A program made the translations under genes and the position numbers. This document shows positions 27,027 to 36,266 of a DNA stretch of 64,000 nt, piece by piece. The DNA is from Oxalobacteraceae bacterium OTU3CINTB1 (GTDB lineage: Bacteria > Pseudomonadota > Gammaproteobacteria > Burkholderiales > Burkholderiaceae_D), in the NCBI GenBank assembly GCA_024123955.1, contig CP099652.1, forward strand, positions 5,394,001 to 5,458,000, written 5' to 3'. Numbering within the stretch: the first letter of the stretch is position 1; each line of letters opens with the position of its first letter. The notes under the pieces are model-generated. The model saw nothing but the letters and a program-made list of their open reading frames with translations. It searched no databases and had not been told where the DNA came from.

Positions 27027-27668
27027 TTACGCCGCCAGCTTGCGGCGGCGGGCCACGCCGCCGACCAGCGCCAGCCCGGCGCCCAGCATCAGCCAGGTCT
27101 CCGCCTCCGGCACGGCGCTGACCGCCGTGACGCTGGTGTCGATCGTGTTGCTGAGCATGGTCGGCACGACGGTGCCGGCCGGCGTCCAGTTCAGCAGCAC
27201 CAGCGAGCCGGACAGGTCGTTAGTGCCCAGCAGCGCGTCCTGCGCCTGGTTGTACAGCGCCACCGTGAAGACCGAGGCGGCATTGGCGCCCGGATCGGCG
27301 GCGCCGCTGAAGGTGACGTTGAAACCGACTTTGCCGCCGAAGTTGACGGCGTGGAACAAGCCGTTCAAGCCGCCCGCGCCATCGTTCACGAAGGTGTAGC
27401 CGGTCGCCAGCGAGCCTGCGGCATTGCCGCTCAGCTGCGCGGTGCTCGAATCGCCGAAGCCGGTGAAGCCGCTCAGCGCGGCCTGCGCCAACGGGCTCGA
27501 CGCGCCGCCCGGGTTGAATTGCAGGTCGATCCAGCCGGTGGACGCGAACGACGACGTGTCGAGTTCGACGTGGAAGGTCGACGCGGCCGAGGCCAGGCTG
27601 GCGCAGGCGCCCAGGGCCAGGGCCAACAGCGCGCGGCGCAGGGATGCTACGGGGAGTTTGACGATCAT
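27027..27668 (-). CDS. PEP-CTERM sorting domain protein (NF038129-like)
   Basis: This 213-aa exported protein has a signal peptide ending near ASA|ASTFHVELD. The body is a single beta-rich domain (TGWIDLQFNPGG, GNAAGSLATGY). The tail VPEAETWLMLGAGLALVGG followed by VARRRKLAA is a PEP-CTERM variant with Glu-Ala-Glu in place of Glu-Pro-Ser. AAGGAA precedes ATG 27668. It starts 11 bp downstream of the nuclease gene, so the two form an operon. Confidence 0.87.
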   Translation of the reverse strand: MIVKLPVASLRRALLALALGACASLASAASTFHVELDTSSFASTGWIDLQFNPGGASSPLAQAALSGFTGFGDSSTAQLSGNAAGSLATGYTFVNDGAGGLNGLFHAVNFGGKVGFNVTFSGAADPGANAASVFTVALYNQAQDALLGTNDLSGSLVLLNWTPAGTVVPTMLSNTIDTSVTAVSAVPEAETWLMLGAGLALVGGVARRRKLAA

Positions 27669-27679
27669 CTGAGGTTTCC

Positions 27680-30600
27680 TTAGAAATTACCGCTGTAAAT
27701 TTTTGCCGTGTAGCTGATGCCGGCCGCGCCGGTCTTGGTAAAGCTCAGCGGGACGGTGATGGTGGCGCCGGGCGCCAGCGAACCGACGTTGGCGGTGATA
27801 TACGGCGCGCCGTTGTGGCTGCCGCTGGCGTTGAGCACGGTCACGCCGGCCGCCAGGCCGCCCAGTTCGATCTGCAGCGGGCCGTTGATCGGGCTGGTGC
27901 CGGTGTTGGTCACCGCGTAGTTGCCGCTCCAGCGTCCGGTCAGGCGCGTGTACACCAGGCCCGAGCCGACGCCGCGCACGCCGGCGGTGACGTCGAGCGC
28001 GGCCGCCGGCAGGTTCAGGCTGACGACCACCGGATCGTGGTCCGAGGCGCGGTACGGCGCGGCCGTGTACTTGTCCTGCGGCTTGCCGTCGAGGTTGTAG
28101 TCGACCACGGTCGGCTCGTCGGCGTTGTTGTGCCACTCGGCCGCGTCCACCACCGAGGCGTTGAGCGCGGCGCTGGCCAGCGCGTGGTCCAGGTAGCCGG
28201 CCTCGCCGTTGAAGACGTAGGAATACGGCATCGCGCCGGCGCCGCGGATGAAGCGCTCGAGCTGGTTGACATAGCCCTTGTTGACGATGGCCTGCACCGG
28301 GTCTTCGTGGCCGTAGGCGTTGAAGTCGCCGATCAGCAGCACCTTGGCGTCGCCGGCGGCGGCCACCACCTGCGGCACGAACACGTCCACCAGGCGCCGC
28401 GCCTGTTGCACGCGGGTCGCGTTCCAGCAGCTCTGGCCGTCGCCCTTGTCGCCGTCGACGTTCGACGGCGCCGGGCAGCTGCCCTTGGACTTCAGGTGGT
28501 TGACCACCAGCGAGAACTTGCCGCCGTTGGCGGCCTTGAAGGTCTGCGCCATCGGCGGCCGGTTATTGATCGTGTCGGCGTCCGACAGCGCGTTGCCGAC
28601 CAGGGTCAACGTGGCCGGCTTGTAGATCATCGCCACGCGGATGGCGTCGGTGCCGGTGGCCGGCGGCTGCGGCACCACCGCGTAGGTCTTCAGGCCGGTG
28701 CCCGGCGAGATCGCCTCGTTGAGCGCGTCGACCAGCTTGGTGACCGAGTAGTCGCCGCTGTTCTGGATCTCCATCAGGCCGTAGACATCGGCGTCGAGCG
28801 CCTTGAGCTCGCCGACGATCTTGACGCTTTGGCGGTTGAATTCGGTGATGTTGTCGGCGCCGCGGCAGTTCGAGCGCGACGGCGCGCCGCCGCCGATCAC
28901 GCAGCCCTGGCCGCTGGCGCCGGTGATGTCGGTGCCGTTGGTGAAGGTGGTGAAGTAGTTCAGCACGTTAGCGCTGGCGACCTTGACGTTGCCGGCGGCC
29001 AGCAGCGGCGCGGCCGGACGCGGGTTGTCCTGCGAGAACACCGGCGCGACCGTCGGCTGCAGCTTGAAGCCCGCCCCGCCGCCGCCCTTGGCGCCGAAGT
29101 CGACCACGCCGGTCAGGTTGTCGACCGTGTCGCCGGCGCGCAGCGAACCGTCCGCGCCCAGGTAGGGAATCACGCTTGGCGTGGTGAAGATGCCGTCGTC
29201 GAGGATGATCTGGTTGCGGGCGTTGGCGGTGGCCATCGCGATCGCCTCGGCGCTGCCGGCGGGGAATTTATTGGTGGCCGTCTCCAGGCGGCCCGATGCC
29301 AGGGTCACTTCGCCGCGGTCGCCCAGGTATTGCAGCTGGTTGACGGTCAGCGGCGACGTGAAGCGCACCAGCATGCCTTCGAGCTGGCCCAGGTTCGGGT
29401 GCGGCAAGGTGACGTTGGTCGGCGTGATGGCGATGCCGCCGGCCAGCTTGACGATGGCGGTGATGGTGGTCAGCTCGGTATAGACGCGGCCGCCGGCCAC
29501 CGGCGCGTAGTCGGTGACGGTGCCGCTGATGCGCACGCGGTCGCCGATCTGCACGGTGCCGGTGTTGGCGGCGGTGGTAAACACGAACAGGCCGTCCGAC
29601 GTCGACGGATCGCCGTCGCCGTGCTCGTCCTGGATGAAGAAGCTGGTGCCGACCTTGGCGGTGACGACGCCCTCGGTGGTCTGGACGGTGCCGGCATACG
29701 GGCTGGTGTCGCCGCTGCCCTGGATTTGCGGAATCGTGTGGGTCACGGTGGCCGGCGCGGCGACCGTGACGTTGATGTTGCAGATGGCTTGCTGGGCCTG
29801 GTCGTTGCCGAAGGTGACCACCACCGGGTAGCTGCCGGCCTGCACGCTGGCGGCCACGTTCAGGCTGGCGCTGGCGGTGCCGCCGGCGGCGCCGGCCGTC
29901 AGGAAGTTGGCCAGGCTGATGCCGGGCACGGCGCCGGCCGTGATGGCGGCGCTGTTGACGATGCCGTCTGCGTCGGTGGCGCTCAGCTCGGCGTTGCCCT
30001 CGACGCCGAAGGCCAGCGCCAGGTTGGCCGGGCAGCTGGCGACAATCGGCGGCGCCTGCGGCACGCCGCACGGACGCAGCGCGCTGGCGCTGTTGCGCGG
30101 GGCCGGCGCGCCGGTGGCGAAGTCGCTGGCGTTGTTGTCGGTGTCGGTGCAACCGCCGGCGGCGCGCAGCGCGGCGGTGGTGTTGCTCAGGCCCGGGCCG
30201 TTGGCGCCTTCGAAGAAGCCGGCGTTATAGCCCAGCAGGTCCATCAGCGCGGCGCTGGCCGGCGCGGCGCCGCTCAGCGGCGTGCTGTTGTTGACCAGCG
30301 CGACCTTGCCGGCGCTGCCGCCCATCGCCAGCGAGCCCAGGGTGTCGGGGGTCGGCAGGTTCTCGCTGCCGCCGGTGCCGGCCGACTGTTGCAGCAGGAA
30401 GTATTGGCCGGGCTGCAGGCTGACGTTGCCGGTGACCTTGCTGACCGCCCACGTGCCGCCGGCGGCGCTGGCGTACTGCACGCTCCAGCCGGTGATGTCG
30501 ACCGCCGCGTCGCCGCGGTTGAACAATTCGATGAAATCATTTTTGAAGGTGGCGCCGGAATTGCCGCCGCCCCCGTAGACCTGGCTGATGACGACCGGCG

Positions 30601-30706
30601 AGGCGGCCAGCGCCGGCGCCGACAGGGCCGCCGCCAGGGCAGCGGCGATCAGGGTGCGGGGCCCGGGCGCGGCGGCGCGGGCGGTAGAGGAGACTATCGT
30701 GGGCAT
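27680..30706 (-). CDS. ExeM/NucH family extracellular endonuclease
   Basis: This 1008-aa secreted nuclease has a signal peptide (about 1-34, ALSAPALA|ASPVV). A lamin-tail domain follows (residues about 35-150: VISQVYGGGGNSGATFKNDF). Then come beta-rich and OB-like domains, and an endonuclease/exonuclease/phosphatase domain (about 570-880) with VYGLMEIQNSGDY, VVNHLKSKG, LLIGDFNAYG and SDHDPVVV, the DNase I-like catalytic motifs. A C-terminal cell-surface-type beta domain ends the chain. ExeM-type enzymes degrade extracellular DNA in biofilms and conditioned medium. No PEP-CTERM is present; its partner PEP-CTERM gene follows. Confidence 0.93.
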   Translation of the reverse strand: MPTIVSSTARAAAPGPRTLIAAALAAALSAPALAASPVVISQVYGGGGNSGATFKNDFIELFNRGDAAVDITGWSVQYASAAGGTWAVSKVTGNVSLQPGQYFLLQQSAGTGGSENLPTPDTLGSLAMGGSAGKVALVNNSTPLSGAAPASAALMDLLGYNAGFFEGANGPGLSNTTAALRAAGGCTDTDNNASDFATGAPAPRNSASALRPCGVPQAPPIVASCPANLALAFGVEGNAELSATDADGIVNSAAITAGAVPGISLANFLTAGAAGGTASASLNVAASVQAGSYPVVVTFGNDQAQQAICNINVTVAAPATVTHTIPQIQGSGDTSPYAGTVQTTEGVVTAKVGTSFFIQDEHGDGDPSTSDGLFVFTTAANTGTVQIGDRVRISGTVTDYAPVAGGRVYTELTTITAIVKLAGGIAITPTNVTLPHPNLGQLEGMLVRFTSPLTVNQLQYLGDRGEVTLASGRLETATNKFPAGSAEAIAMATANARNQIILDDGIFTTPSVIPYLGADGSLRAGDTVDNLTGVVDFGAKGGGGAGFKLQPTVAPVFSQDNPRPAAPLLAAGNVKVASANVLNYFTTFTNGTDITGASGQGCVIGGGAPSRSNCRGADNITEFNRQSVKIVGELKALDADVYGLMEIQNSGDYSVTKLVDALNEAISPGTGLKTYAVVPQPPATGTDAIRVAMIYKPATLTLVGNALSDADTINNRPPMAQTFKAANGGKFSLVVNHLKSKGSCPAPSNVDGDKGDGQSCWNATRVQQARRLVDVFVPQVVAAAGDAKVLLIGDFNAYGHEDPVQAIVNKGYVNQLERFIRGAGAMPYSYVFNGEAGYLDHALASAALNASVVDAAEWHNNADEPTVVDYNLDGKPQDKYTAAPYRASDHDPVVVSLNLPAAALDVTAGVRGVGSGLVYTRLTGRWSGNYAVTNTGTSPINGPLQIELGGLAAGVTVLNASGSHNGAPYITANVGSLAPGATITVPLSFTKTGAAGISYTAKIYSGNF

Positions 30707-30911
30707 GAATGGATCCTGTCGGGGAAAGGTTGGCGGAATGGCTCTGTTCCATGATAGGCCACCCCAATGACAGGATCATGACGCATGCCTGGTCCGATTG
30801 GGCCGATTCCGCGCCAATGCCGCGAAACAGCATAAAAAAAATGAAAAAGAGTGAAGAAAAAGCAACAAGTCATGGCGGCAAGGACATTGCACACGCCGCC
30901 AGGGCAAAAAA

Positions 30912-30938
30912 AAACCGCCCCTGACCAGGGCGGTTTCT
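30912..30938. terminator. Rho-independent terminator, mainly for the FxDxF PEP-CTERM gene
   Basis: AAACCGCCC/GGGCGGTTT stem with an A run on one side and TTT on the other. It lies about 55 bp beyond the stop of the FxDxF gene on the minus strand. Confidence 0.8.
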
Positions 30939-30990
30939 TTTATTCACGGGCGGCGCGTGCGTAGCGCGTCACCCGGCGCGGCCTGATGAA

Positions 30991-31560
30991 TTAGGCTGCT
31001 TTTTTTGCTTTGCGACGGCTGGCGAAGCCGATCAGACCCAGGCCGGCTGCCAGCATGGCGTAGGTTTCTGGTTCTGGCACGGCCAGCACTTGCACGTCGG
31101 CGGCGTACGAACCACCACGGTTACCGGTGACCATGCCGGTCACTTCCAGATAGTAGTTGCCGGCCGACAGATTGACGGTGTCCAGCTTCCACAGGTCGTT
31201 GGTGCCGGCGCCCGAGGTGCCCAGGTCGTTGTAACCGGTGACCTTGAACAGGACGTTGTTTTCGTTCGCGCCGTAACGGATCAGGTTGAAACCGGTGATG
31301 GTCAGGTCCTTGACGTTGGTGCCCAGTTTGGTGAACGACGACGTGACCGACGCGGCGCTGGTGAACGGCGTGGCCAGCGTGAACAGGAAGTGGTCGTCGA
31401 ACGCACCGATGGCGCTGCCGAAACCGTTGGTGGCCGTGCCGCTGAAGCCGCCCGAACCGTCGCTGTACAGGTCAAACGAAGCAGCTTGGGCCGAACCCAT
31501 GAAACCTGCGGTGGCCAGCATGGCTGCGAAAACTACGCTTTTGAAATTTTTCTTGATCAT
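30991..31560 (-). CDS. FxDxF family PEP-CTERM protein
   Basis: This 189-aa exported protein has a signal peptide (1-26, GSAQA|ASFDLY). The family motif FDDHF lies near residue 54, after GAI. A small beta-sandwich domain follows (YLEVTGMVTGN). The sorting tail is VPEPETYAMLAAGLGLIGF and then ASRRKAKKAA. It is alone on its transcript, with a terminator downstream and a 224-bp AT-rich leader region upstream. Likely an abundant exosortase substrate on the cell surface. Confidence 0.9.
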   Translation of the reverse strand: MIKKNFKSVVFAAMLATAGFMGSAQAASFDLYSDGSGGFSGTATNGFGSAIGAFDDHFLFTLATPFTSAASVTSSFTKLGTNVKDLTITGFNLIRYGANENNVLFKVTGYNDLGTSGAGTNDLWKLDTVNLSAGNYYLEVTGMVTGNRGGSYAADVQVLAVPEPETYAMLAAGLGLIGFASRRKAKKAA

Positions 31561-31784
31561 GATTTAACTATCCTAAAAGATACCGCATCGAAAACACCCT
31601 TGGCAAAACGCCATTTTTTTACGTACTTAACAACAAATTCTGCGATGTAAGAATAGTACCATAAAAAATAAAAAGTATTGCCTTATCTTTACGAGGAATG
31701 CACTTTTCGCAATTATTTTAATAAAGTCGTTGCCCCCGACGGGGAGAAAGTACATTTAGGAAAGTTTCCCGGGAGGGCGCAACG

Positions 31785-32846
31785 TCAGCGTCTATAGGGG
31801 GCGGCCAGCGGATTGCCGATAAAAACGCCTTGTGCCGGCCACGCAACACTTTTCCAATAAGCTTCCAGTGCCGTGTCGCCGTTCACGTAATGGCGCAGCA
31901 ATACCTTGCCGTGCGGAAATTTCTGCCAATAGTTGCAAGGTTCTGAGACGCTGCCGTAGCTGGCCGTGGCGCCCGCCTCCAGCCAGCGCAGGCTGCTCAT
32001 CTGGGCGTCGCCCAGCAAATCGCCGCCGGCCGAGGTCAGGTGATCGGCCAGCGCGCCGGGCAGGAAGCGCAGCGTGTCGAGCCTGGCCACCCGCGCCAAA
32101 CCGGTCTGGTACAGCATGACATCGGTCTTGTCCTCGAGCACGTCGGCAAACAGCGTGCGCACGGCCAGGTTCTTCTGCGGCACCTGGCCGGACGGCGGAA
32201 ACGTCGCGGCCCGGCTGCTGCGCGCCTTGTCGCTGGTGACGAGAAAATACGCCGTCGCCTGCGGCAGCTGGAAATTGCGCGCCGTGCCGCGCGCGATCAG
32301 CGCCTTGGCCAGCGGCACCGATTGCGTCGGCAGAAGCATGCTCAGGCGGCGGCCCGGCTCGATGCGCGGCAAGCCGGCCGGCCTGTCGAAATACGGACTG
32401 GGCTTGCCGGGCCCGCACGGCGTGTCGCACTGGGCCGCGTCGAAACCCAACGTGAACGCCGACGTGATGGCATTGCACTCGACCGCGTAAGGGGCCGTCC
32501 ACACCATCAGCACCGCCTCCACTTCCGGGCCCAACTGCGCGTCGATGCGTTCTTTGAGGGCCGAGAATTGCTTGGCGGTAAGCCGGCGCGGACTGTTGGG
32601 AATGCTGACGTGGGCGATGTTTTGCTCGGGCACCTGGTGCGCCAGCCGGTAGGCCTGGGCCACCGCCACACTGTTGGGGTCGTCATCGTTGACGACCAGC
32701 GCCAGAGCGGACGCCGTCAGCGGCGCGGCCCACAGCGGCAGCGACAATGACAAGGAAACGGCCAGCGCGGCACGACGGAAAAACAGAAAGGGAAGGCGCA
32801 CGGAAAACCCCGGAAAGCGGCGCGCGGGCGGCGCTGTGGTCAACAA
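31785..32846 (-). CDS. TIGR03790-type secreted protein of unknown function
   Basis: This roughly 353-aa protein has an N-terminal signal (RLPFLFFRRAALAVSLSLSL). The TIGR03790 pattern follows: LALVVNDDDPNSVAVAQAY, YRLAHQVPEQNI and the RLTAKQF block. Later come YAVECNAITSAFTLGFD and the ASYGSVSEPCNYWQKFP motif. No catalytic role is known for the family, which co-occurs with exosortase-bearing genomes. No ATG is available. TTG 32846 has GGAAGAG 6 nt upstream; GTG 32801 would give a shorter, cleaner signal peptide. Confidence 0.82.
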   Translation of the reverse strand: MLTTAPPARRFPGFSVRLPFLFFRRAALAVSLSLSLPLWAAPLTASALALVVNDDDPNSVAVAQAYRLAHQVPEQNIAHVSIPNSPRRLTAKQFSALKERIDAQLGPEVEAVLMVWTAPYAVECNAITSAFTLGFDAAQCDTPCGPGKPSPYFDRPAGLPRIEPGRRLSMLLPTQSVPLAKALIARGTARNFQLPQATAYFLVTSDKARSSRAATFPPSGQVPQKNLAVRTLFADVLEDKTDVMLYQTGLARVARLDTLRFLPGALADHLTSAGGDLLGDAQMSSLRWLEAGATASYGSVSEPCNYWQKFPHGKVLLRHYVNGDTALEAYWKSVAWPAQGVFIGNPLAAPYRR

Positions 32847-32869
32847 AAACAACTCTTCCGCGAGTCTAG

Positions 32870-32906
32870 CAAAGAAACGGGCGGCCCGGTGAAAACCGGG
32901 CCGCCC
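32870..32906 (-). terminator. Terminator after manC
   Basis: GGGCGGCCCGGT and ACCGGGCCGCCC form a perfect 12-bp stem capped by a GAAA tetraloop (32879-32906), ten bases after the manC stop. On the minus strand it is followed by CGTTTCTTT. Confidence 0.8.
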
Positions 32907-32915
32907 GGGCGCCGG

Positions 32916-34328
32916 TCAGGCGCGCTGGTAGACGTCCTCGAAGCGGACGATGTCGTCCTCGCCGAGGTAGCTGCCGGACTGCACTTCGATGAGGTGCAGC
33001 GGCAACTTGCCCGGGTTTTCCAAGCGGTGGTTCATGCCGATCGGGATGTAGGTCGACTGGTTTTCCGACAACAAGGTGACGGTGTCGCCGCAGGTGACCT
33101 TGGCGGTGCCGCTGACGACGATCCAGTGCTCGGCGCGGTGGTGGTGCATCTGCAGCGACAGCTTGCCGCCCGGATTGACCGTGATGCGCTTGACCTGGAA
33201 ACGCTCGCCGATGTCGATGCCCTCGTACGCGCCCCACGGGCGGTAGACCTTGGTGTGGTGCACGTGCTCGGTGCGCTCGGCCGTTTTAAGGTGCTCGACG
33301 ATCTGCTTGACGCGCTGGACCTGGTCCTTGTGCGCGACCAGCACCGCGTCGGCGGTCTCGACGACAACGAGGTCTTGCACGCCGACAACTGCGACGATGC
33401 GGCTTTCGGCGCGCACCAGCGTGTTCTTGACGCCGTCGAGGTAGACGTCGCCGCGCTGGGCATTGCCGTCGGCGTCGTGCGGCTGCACTTCCCACAGGGC
33501 CGACCACGAGCCGACATCGCTCCAGCCGATGTCGGCCGGCACGACGACCGCGCGTTTGGTGTGTTCCATGACCGCGTAGTCGATCGAATCGGACGGCGAG
33601 GCGGCGAACTGTTTCTCGTCCAGGCGCAGGAAGTCGAGGTCGCGGTACCCTTGCGAGACGGCGCCCTCGACGGCGGCGTCGATGGCCGGCGCGTAGGCGC
33701 GCAACTCGTCGAGGTAACTTTCGGCGCGGAACAGGAACATGCCGCTGTTCCAGTAGTAGCCGCCGTCGGCCACGAAGGCCTGGGCGGTGTCGCGGTCCGG
33801 CTTCTCGACGAAGCGGTCGACGCTGTAGCAGGTGCCGCCGGCGGCCGCGCCGCGGTGGATATAGCCGTAGCCGGTCTCCGGCGCGGTGGGCACCACGCCG
33901 AAGGTGACCAGCGCGCCCTCGGCCGCCTGCGCGGCCGCGGCGGCGACCGCGGCCAGGAAGGCGGCGCGGTCCTCGATCACGTGGTCGGCCGGCAGCACCA
34001 GCATCAGGGCGGTCGGATCGATGGCGCGCAGCACGTGCGCGGCCGCCGCCACCGCCGGCGCGGTGTTGCGCCCGGCCGATTCAAGCACGATGGCCAGCGG
34101 CTCGACGCCGATCTCGCGCATCTGCTCGGCCACCAGGAACCGGTGCTCGTTGCCGCACACGATCAGTGGCGCCTGCATCTGCGGCGCGCCGCTGACGCGG
34201 CGCACCGTTTCCTGCAGCATCGTCTGCTCCGACACCAGCGGCAGCAACTGCTTGGGCAGCACCGCGCGCGAGAGCGGCCACAGACGGGTGCCGGCGCCGC
34301 CGGACAGGATCACCGGATAAATTTTCAT
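32916..34328 (-). CDS. manC: Mannose-1-phosphate guanylyltransferase / mannose-6-phosphate isomerase
   Basis: This 470-aa bifunctional enzyme makes GDP-mannose for polysaccharide synthesis. The N-terminal nucleotidyltransferase domain begins VILSGGAGTRLWPLSRAVLP with the signature GGxGTRLWPLSR. The C-terminal cupin isomerase domain (from about residue 350) has VNPGGKLSLQMHHHRAEHWI with metal-binding histidines, then VVSGTAKVTCGD. It overlaps the upstream nucleotidyltransferase gene by four bases and is followed by a strong terminator, so the two form a sugar-nucleotide operon. Confidence 0.95.
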   Translation of the reverse strand: MKIYPVILSGGAGTRLWPLSRAVLPKQLLPLVSEQTMLQETVRRVSGAPQMQAPLIVCGNEHRFLVAEQMREIGVEPLAIVLESAGRNTAPAVAAAAHVLRAIDPTALMLVLPADHVIEDRAAFLAAVAAAAAQAAEGALVTFGVVPTAPETGYGYIHRGAAAGGTCYSVDRFVEKPDRDTAQAFVADGGYYWNSGMFLFRAESYLDELRAYAPAIDAAVEGAVSQGYRDLDFLRLDEKQFAASPSDSIDYAVMEHTKRAVVVPADIGWSDVGSWSALWEVQPHDADGNAQRGDVYLDGVKNTLVRAESRIVAVVGVQDLVVVETADAVLVAHKDQVQRVKQIVEHLKTAERTEHVHHTKVYRPWGAYEGIDIGERFQVKRITVNPGGKLSLQMHHHRAEHWIVVSGTAKVTCGDTVTLLSENQSTYIPIGMNHRLENPGKLPLHLIEVQSGSYLGEDDIVRFEDVYQRA

Positions 34329-35521
34329 ACCACTTCCTCACTCTTATTGATATCGCTTGCCGCGGCGGCCTCGCCGGACGGCTTGGCCTCGCCCTCGGCG
34401 CGGCGCTTGTTGCGGCGGTCGCGCGCGTTGGTCCACTCGCCGGTGGCGTATTCGGACACGTGGCGCATCTCGCCGGCGCGGTTGACACTGTAGTCCTTAA
34501 AGACGATCATTTCCTCAAGGCTTACATCGTGTAACACGCGGGTGTACTCGAACAGCACGCTGCGCACGACGGTGGCGCCGGCGCAGATGTGGCTGCCGTG
34601 GCCGATCCAGGTCGGGCCGATGATGGTCGCGCCGGCCTCGATCTTGCAACCCGAGCCGATATACACCGGGCCCTCGATGGTGGTGCCTTCCCAGTCGATG
34701 CGGGTGTTGAGGCCGACCCACAGGCCGTCGGCCAGCTGGATGCCCGGCACGTCCATGTGGGCCACCTCGCCCATCATCACGCTTTGCGACACTTCCCAGT
34801 AATCCTTGACGCTGCCGATGTCGATCCAGTTGAAGGTGCGGTTCTGCGCGTAGAACGGCAAGCCCTTTTCGGCCAGCAGCGGGAACAGTTGCGAGCCGAT
34901 GTCGAACACCTCGCCGGCCGGGATCAGGTCGAGCACCTCCGGTTCGAAGATGTAGATGCCGGTGCTGACGAAGTTCGACAGCGCCTCCTCCTGGGTCGGC
35001 TTTTCCTGGAACTGCTTGATGCGCCCGTCCTTGTCGCTGACGACCACGCCGTAGCTCTCGACCTTGTCCCACGGCACCTCGCGGCAGATGACGCTGGCCA
35101 GCGCGCCCTTGCGGCGGTGCTCGAACAGCGCCGACTTGAGGTCGAGGTTGATGACGGCGTCGCCGCACCGCACGATCGTGGTGTCGTCGAAGAAGCCGCC
35201 GAACTCCTGGATCTTCTTCATGCCGCCGGCCGAACCGAGCGCCTGCGGCACGACCTCGCCGTTATCGGTGGTGTAGCCCTCGAACGAGTAGCCGATCTGC
35301 ACGCCGTACTGGTGGCCTTCGCCGAAGTAGTCCTCAATCTTCTCGTGAAGATAGCTGACGTTGACCATGATCTCGTTAACGCCATACTTGGCCAGGTGTT
35401 CGACCAGATAGGCCATCACCGGCTTGCCCAGGATCGGTATCATCGGTTTTGGCAAGTCGTAAGTGAGCGGGCGCACCCGGGTACCTTTGCCTGCCGCCAG
35501 GATCATCGCTTTCATCTTCAT
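34325..35521 (-). CDS. Sugar-1-phosphate nucleotidyltransferase with left-handed beta-helix
   Basis: This 398-aa protein begins MILAAGKGTRVRPLTYDLPKP, the nucleotidyltransferase signature, followed by a Rossmann-like domain to about residue 240. Hexapeptide-repeat strands follow (GPVYIGSGCKIEAGATIIGP). The C-terminal tail of about 40 residues is charged and probably disordered. Members make GDP-mannose, dTDP-glucose or UDP-glucose; the nucleotide preference cannot be read here. It lies upstream of manC with an ATGA-type overlap. The start may be ATG 35521 or ATG 35515. Confidence 0.85.
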   Translation of the reverse strand: MKMKAMILAAGKGTRVRPLTYDLPKPMIPILGKPVMAYLVEHLAKYGVNEIMVNVSYLHEKIEDYFGEGHQYGVQIGYSFEGYTTDNGEVVPQALGSAGGMKKIQEFGGFFDDTTIVRCGDAVINLDLKSALFEHRRKGALASVICREVPWDKVESYGVVVSDKDGRIKQFQEKPTQEEALSNFVSTGIYIFEPEVLDLIPAGEVFDIGSQLFPLLAEKGLPFYAQNRTFNWIDIGSVKDYWEVSQSVMMGEVAHMDVPGIQLADGLWVGLNTRIDWEGTTIEGPVYIGSGCKIEAGATIIGPTWIGHGSHICAGATVVRSVLFEYTRVLHDVSLEEMIVFKDYSVNRAGEMRHVSEYATGEWTNARDRRNKRRAEGEAKPSGEAAAASDINKSEEVV

Positions 35522-36266
35522 CCCTTATCTATATATATAAATGAGTGTCACCGCCACGCCAACGCCCGACGTGCTGCGGCGCAGCGCGTTTGAGCGTAAC
35601 ATCGGTATTGTGCACGCAAAGCGGCGCAAGTGACGCACCCTAGGCGCATCCGGCGCCGCCGACCGTGCCGTGCTGCATTGCCGCATGACCTGCCCCGGAT
35701 AGCGCATAATACAAGCTTTCCTGTAGCGAACTATAACAGCAATTCAACGAATTCGATAGCATTTGTACAATGGCGATCATAGCACGGGCGCTACTTGCTA
35801 GTCACTTTGGCCGCTGCGGGCGCCGTTTCGCCGCAGCGCCGCATAGCGACGGCAAAAAAACAACAAAATATTTCGATTTCATAAAAGATAAGTCCGAGAT
35901 GAAATTGGCAACGCTGGCGCACGGCGCCTAGCCGGCATGGTAATTGAGTTTTATTTTGACAAGTTATATTGCACTAGAGTAGGATTTGCCCCGGGATGCC
36001 CGGCACCGGGAACGCCGCGCGGGCCCGCCCCGCCACCGCCGCTCTGCTTTATCGACAACAAGCTTATAACGGCGTCTAGTCGAAGTGGCATCATGCGCTG
36101 CCGGGCGCGTGCAGGCAGACCCGCGAGAGTGGCCTGCGGCGCGGGTTGCGGCGGATCGACGCGGCGTCAAATTGCGTTGACGGGCCGCTTGCGGGGCCGA
36201 ACGCTGTGTATAATTATTCCCATGGGCCAACTTTTTTGCCTGTCATCCACACTAAGGAGCACATCC
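35522..36266. other. Divergent 745-bp spacer at the left end of the polysaccharide genes
   Basis: This is the largest gene-free stretch of the window, with AT-rich patches (TATATATATAAA near 35530; 35850-35970). It must hold the promoters of the manC operon (leftward) and of the secreted protein at 36267 (rightward). A consensus TATAAT occurs at 36209-36214, 53 bp before that gene, without a clear -35. No reading frame here looks like a gene, and no known riboswitch was recognised. Confidence 0.6.
35956..35985 (+). promoter_or_regulatory. Candidate sigma-70 promoter
   Basis: A consensus TTGACA is followed after 18 bp by TAGGAT. It points toward the secreted protein gene 280 bp away, which would give a long leader; a nearer TATAAT at 36209 is an alternative. 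Confidence 0.3.

Noticed and set aside
27680-27780. PEP-CTERM tail on the nuclease
   Set aside because: The chain ends TAKIYSGNF with no PEP motif, helix or basic cluster.
27815-30754. Plus-strand 979-codon open frame opposite the nuclease gene
   Set aside because: Composition is Ala/Gly/Arg/His-rich without domains. The minus strand encodes a complete ExeM/NucH nuclease with signal peptide and catalytic motifs.
31561-31784. Sigma-54 promoter upstream of the FxDxF gene
   Set aside because: TGGC and TGC elements occur (TGGCGTTTTGCC on the minus strand), but the spacing is four bases too short.
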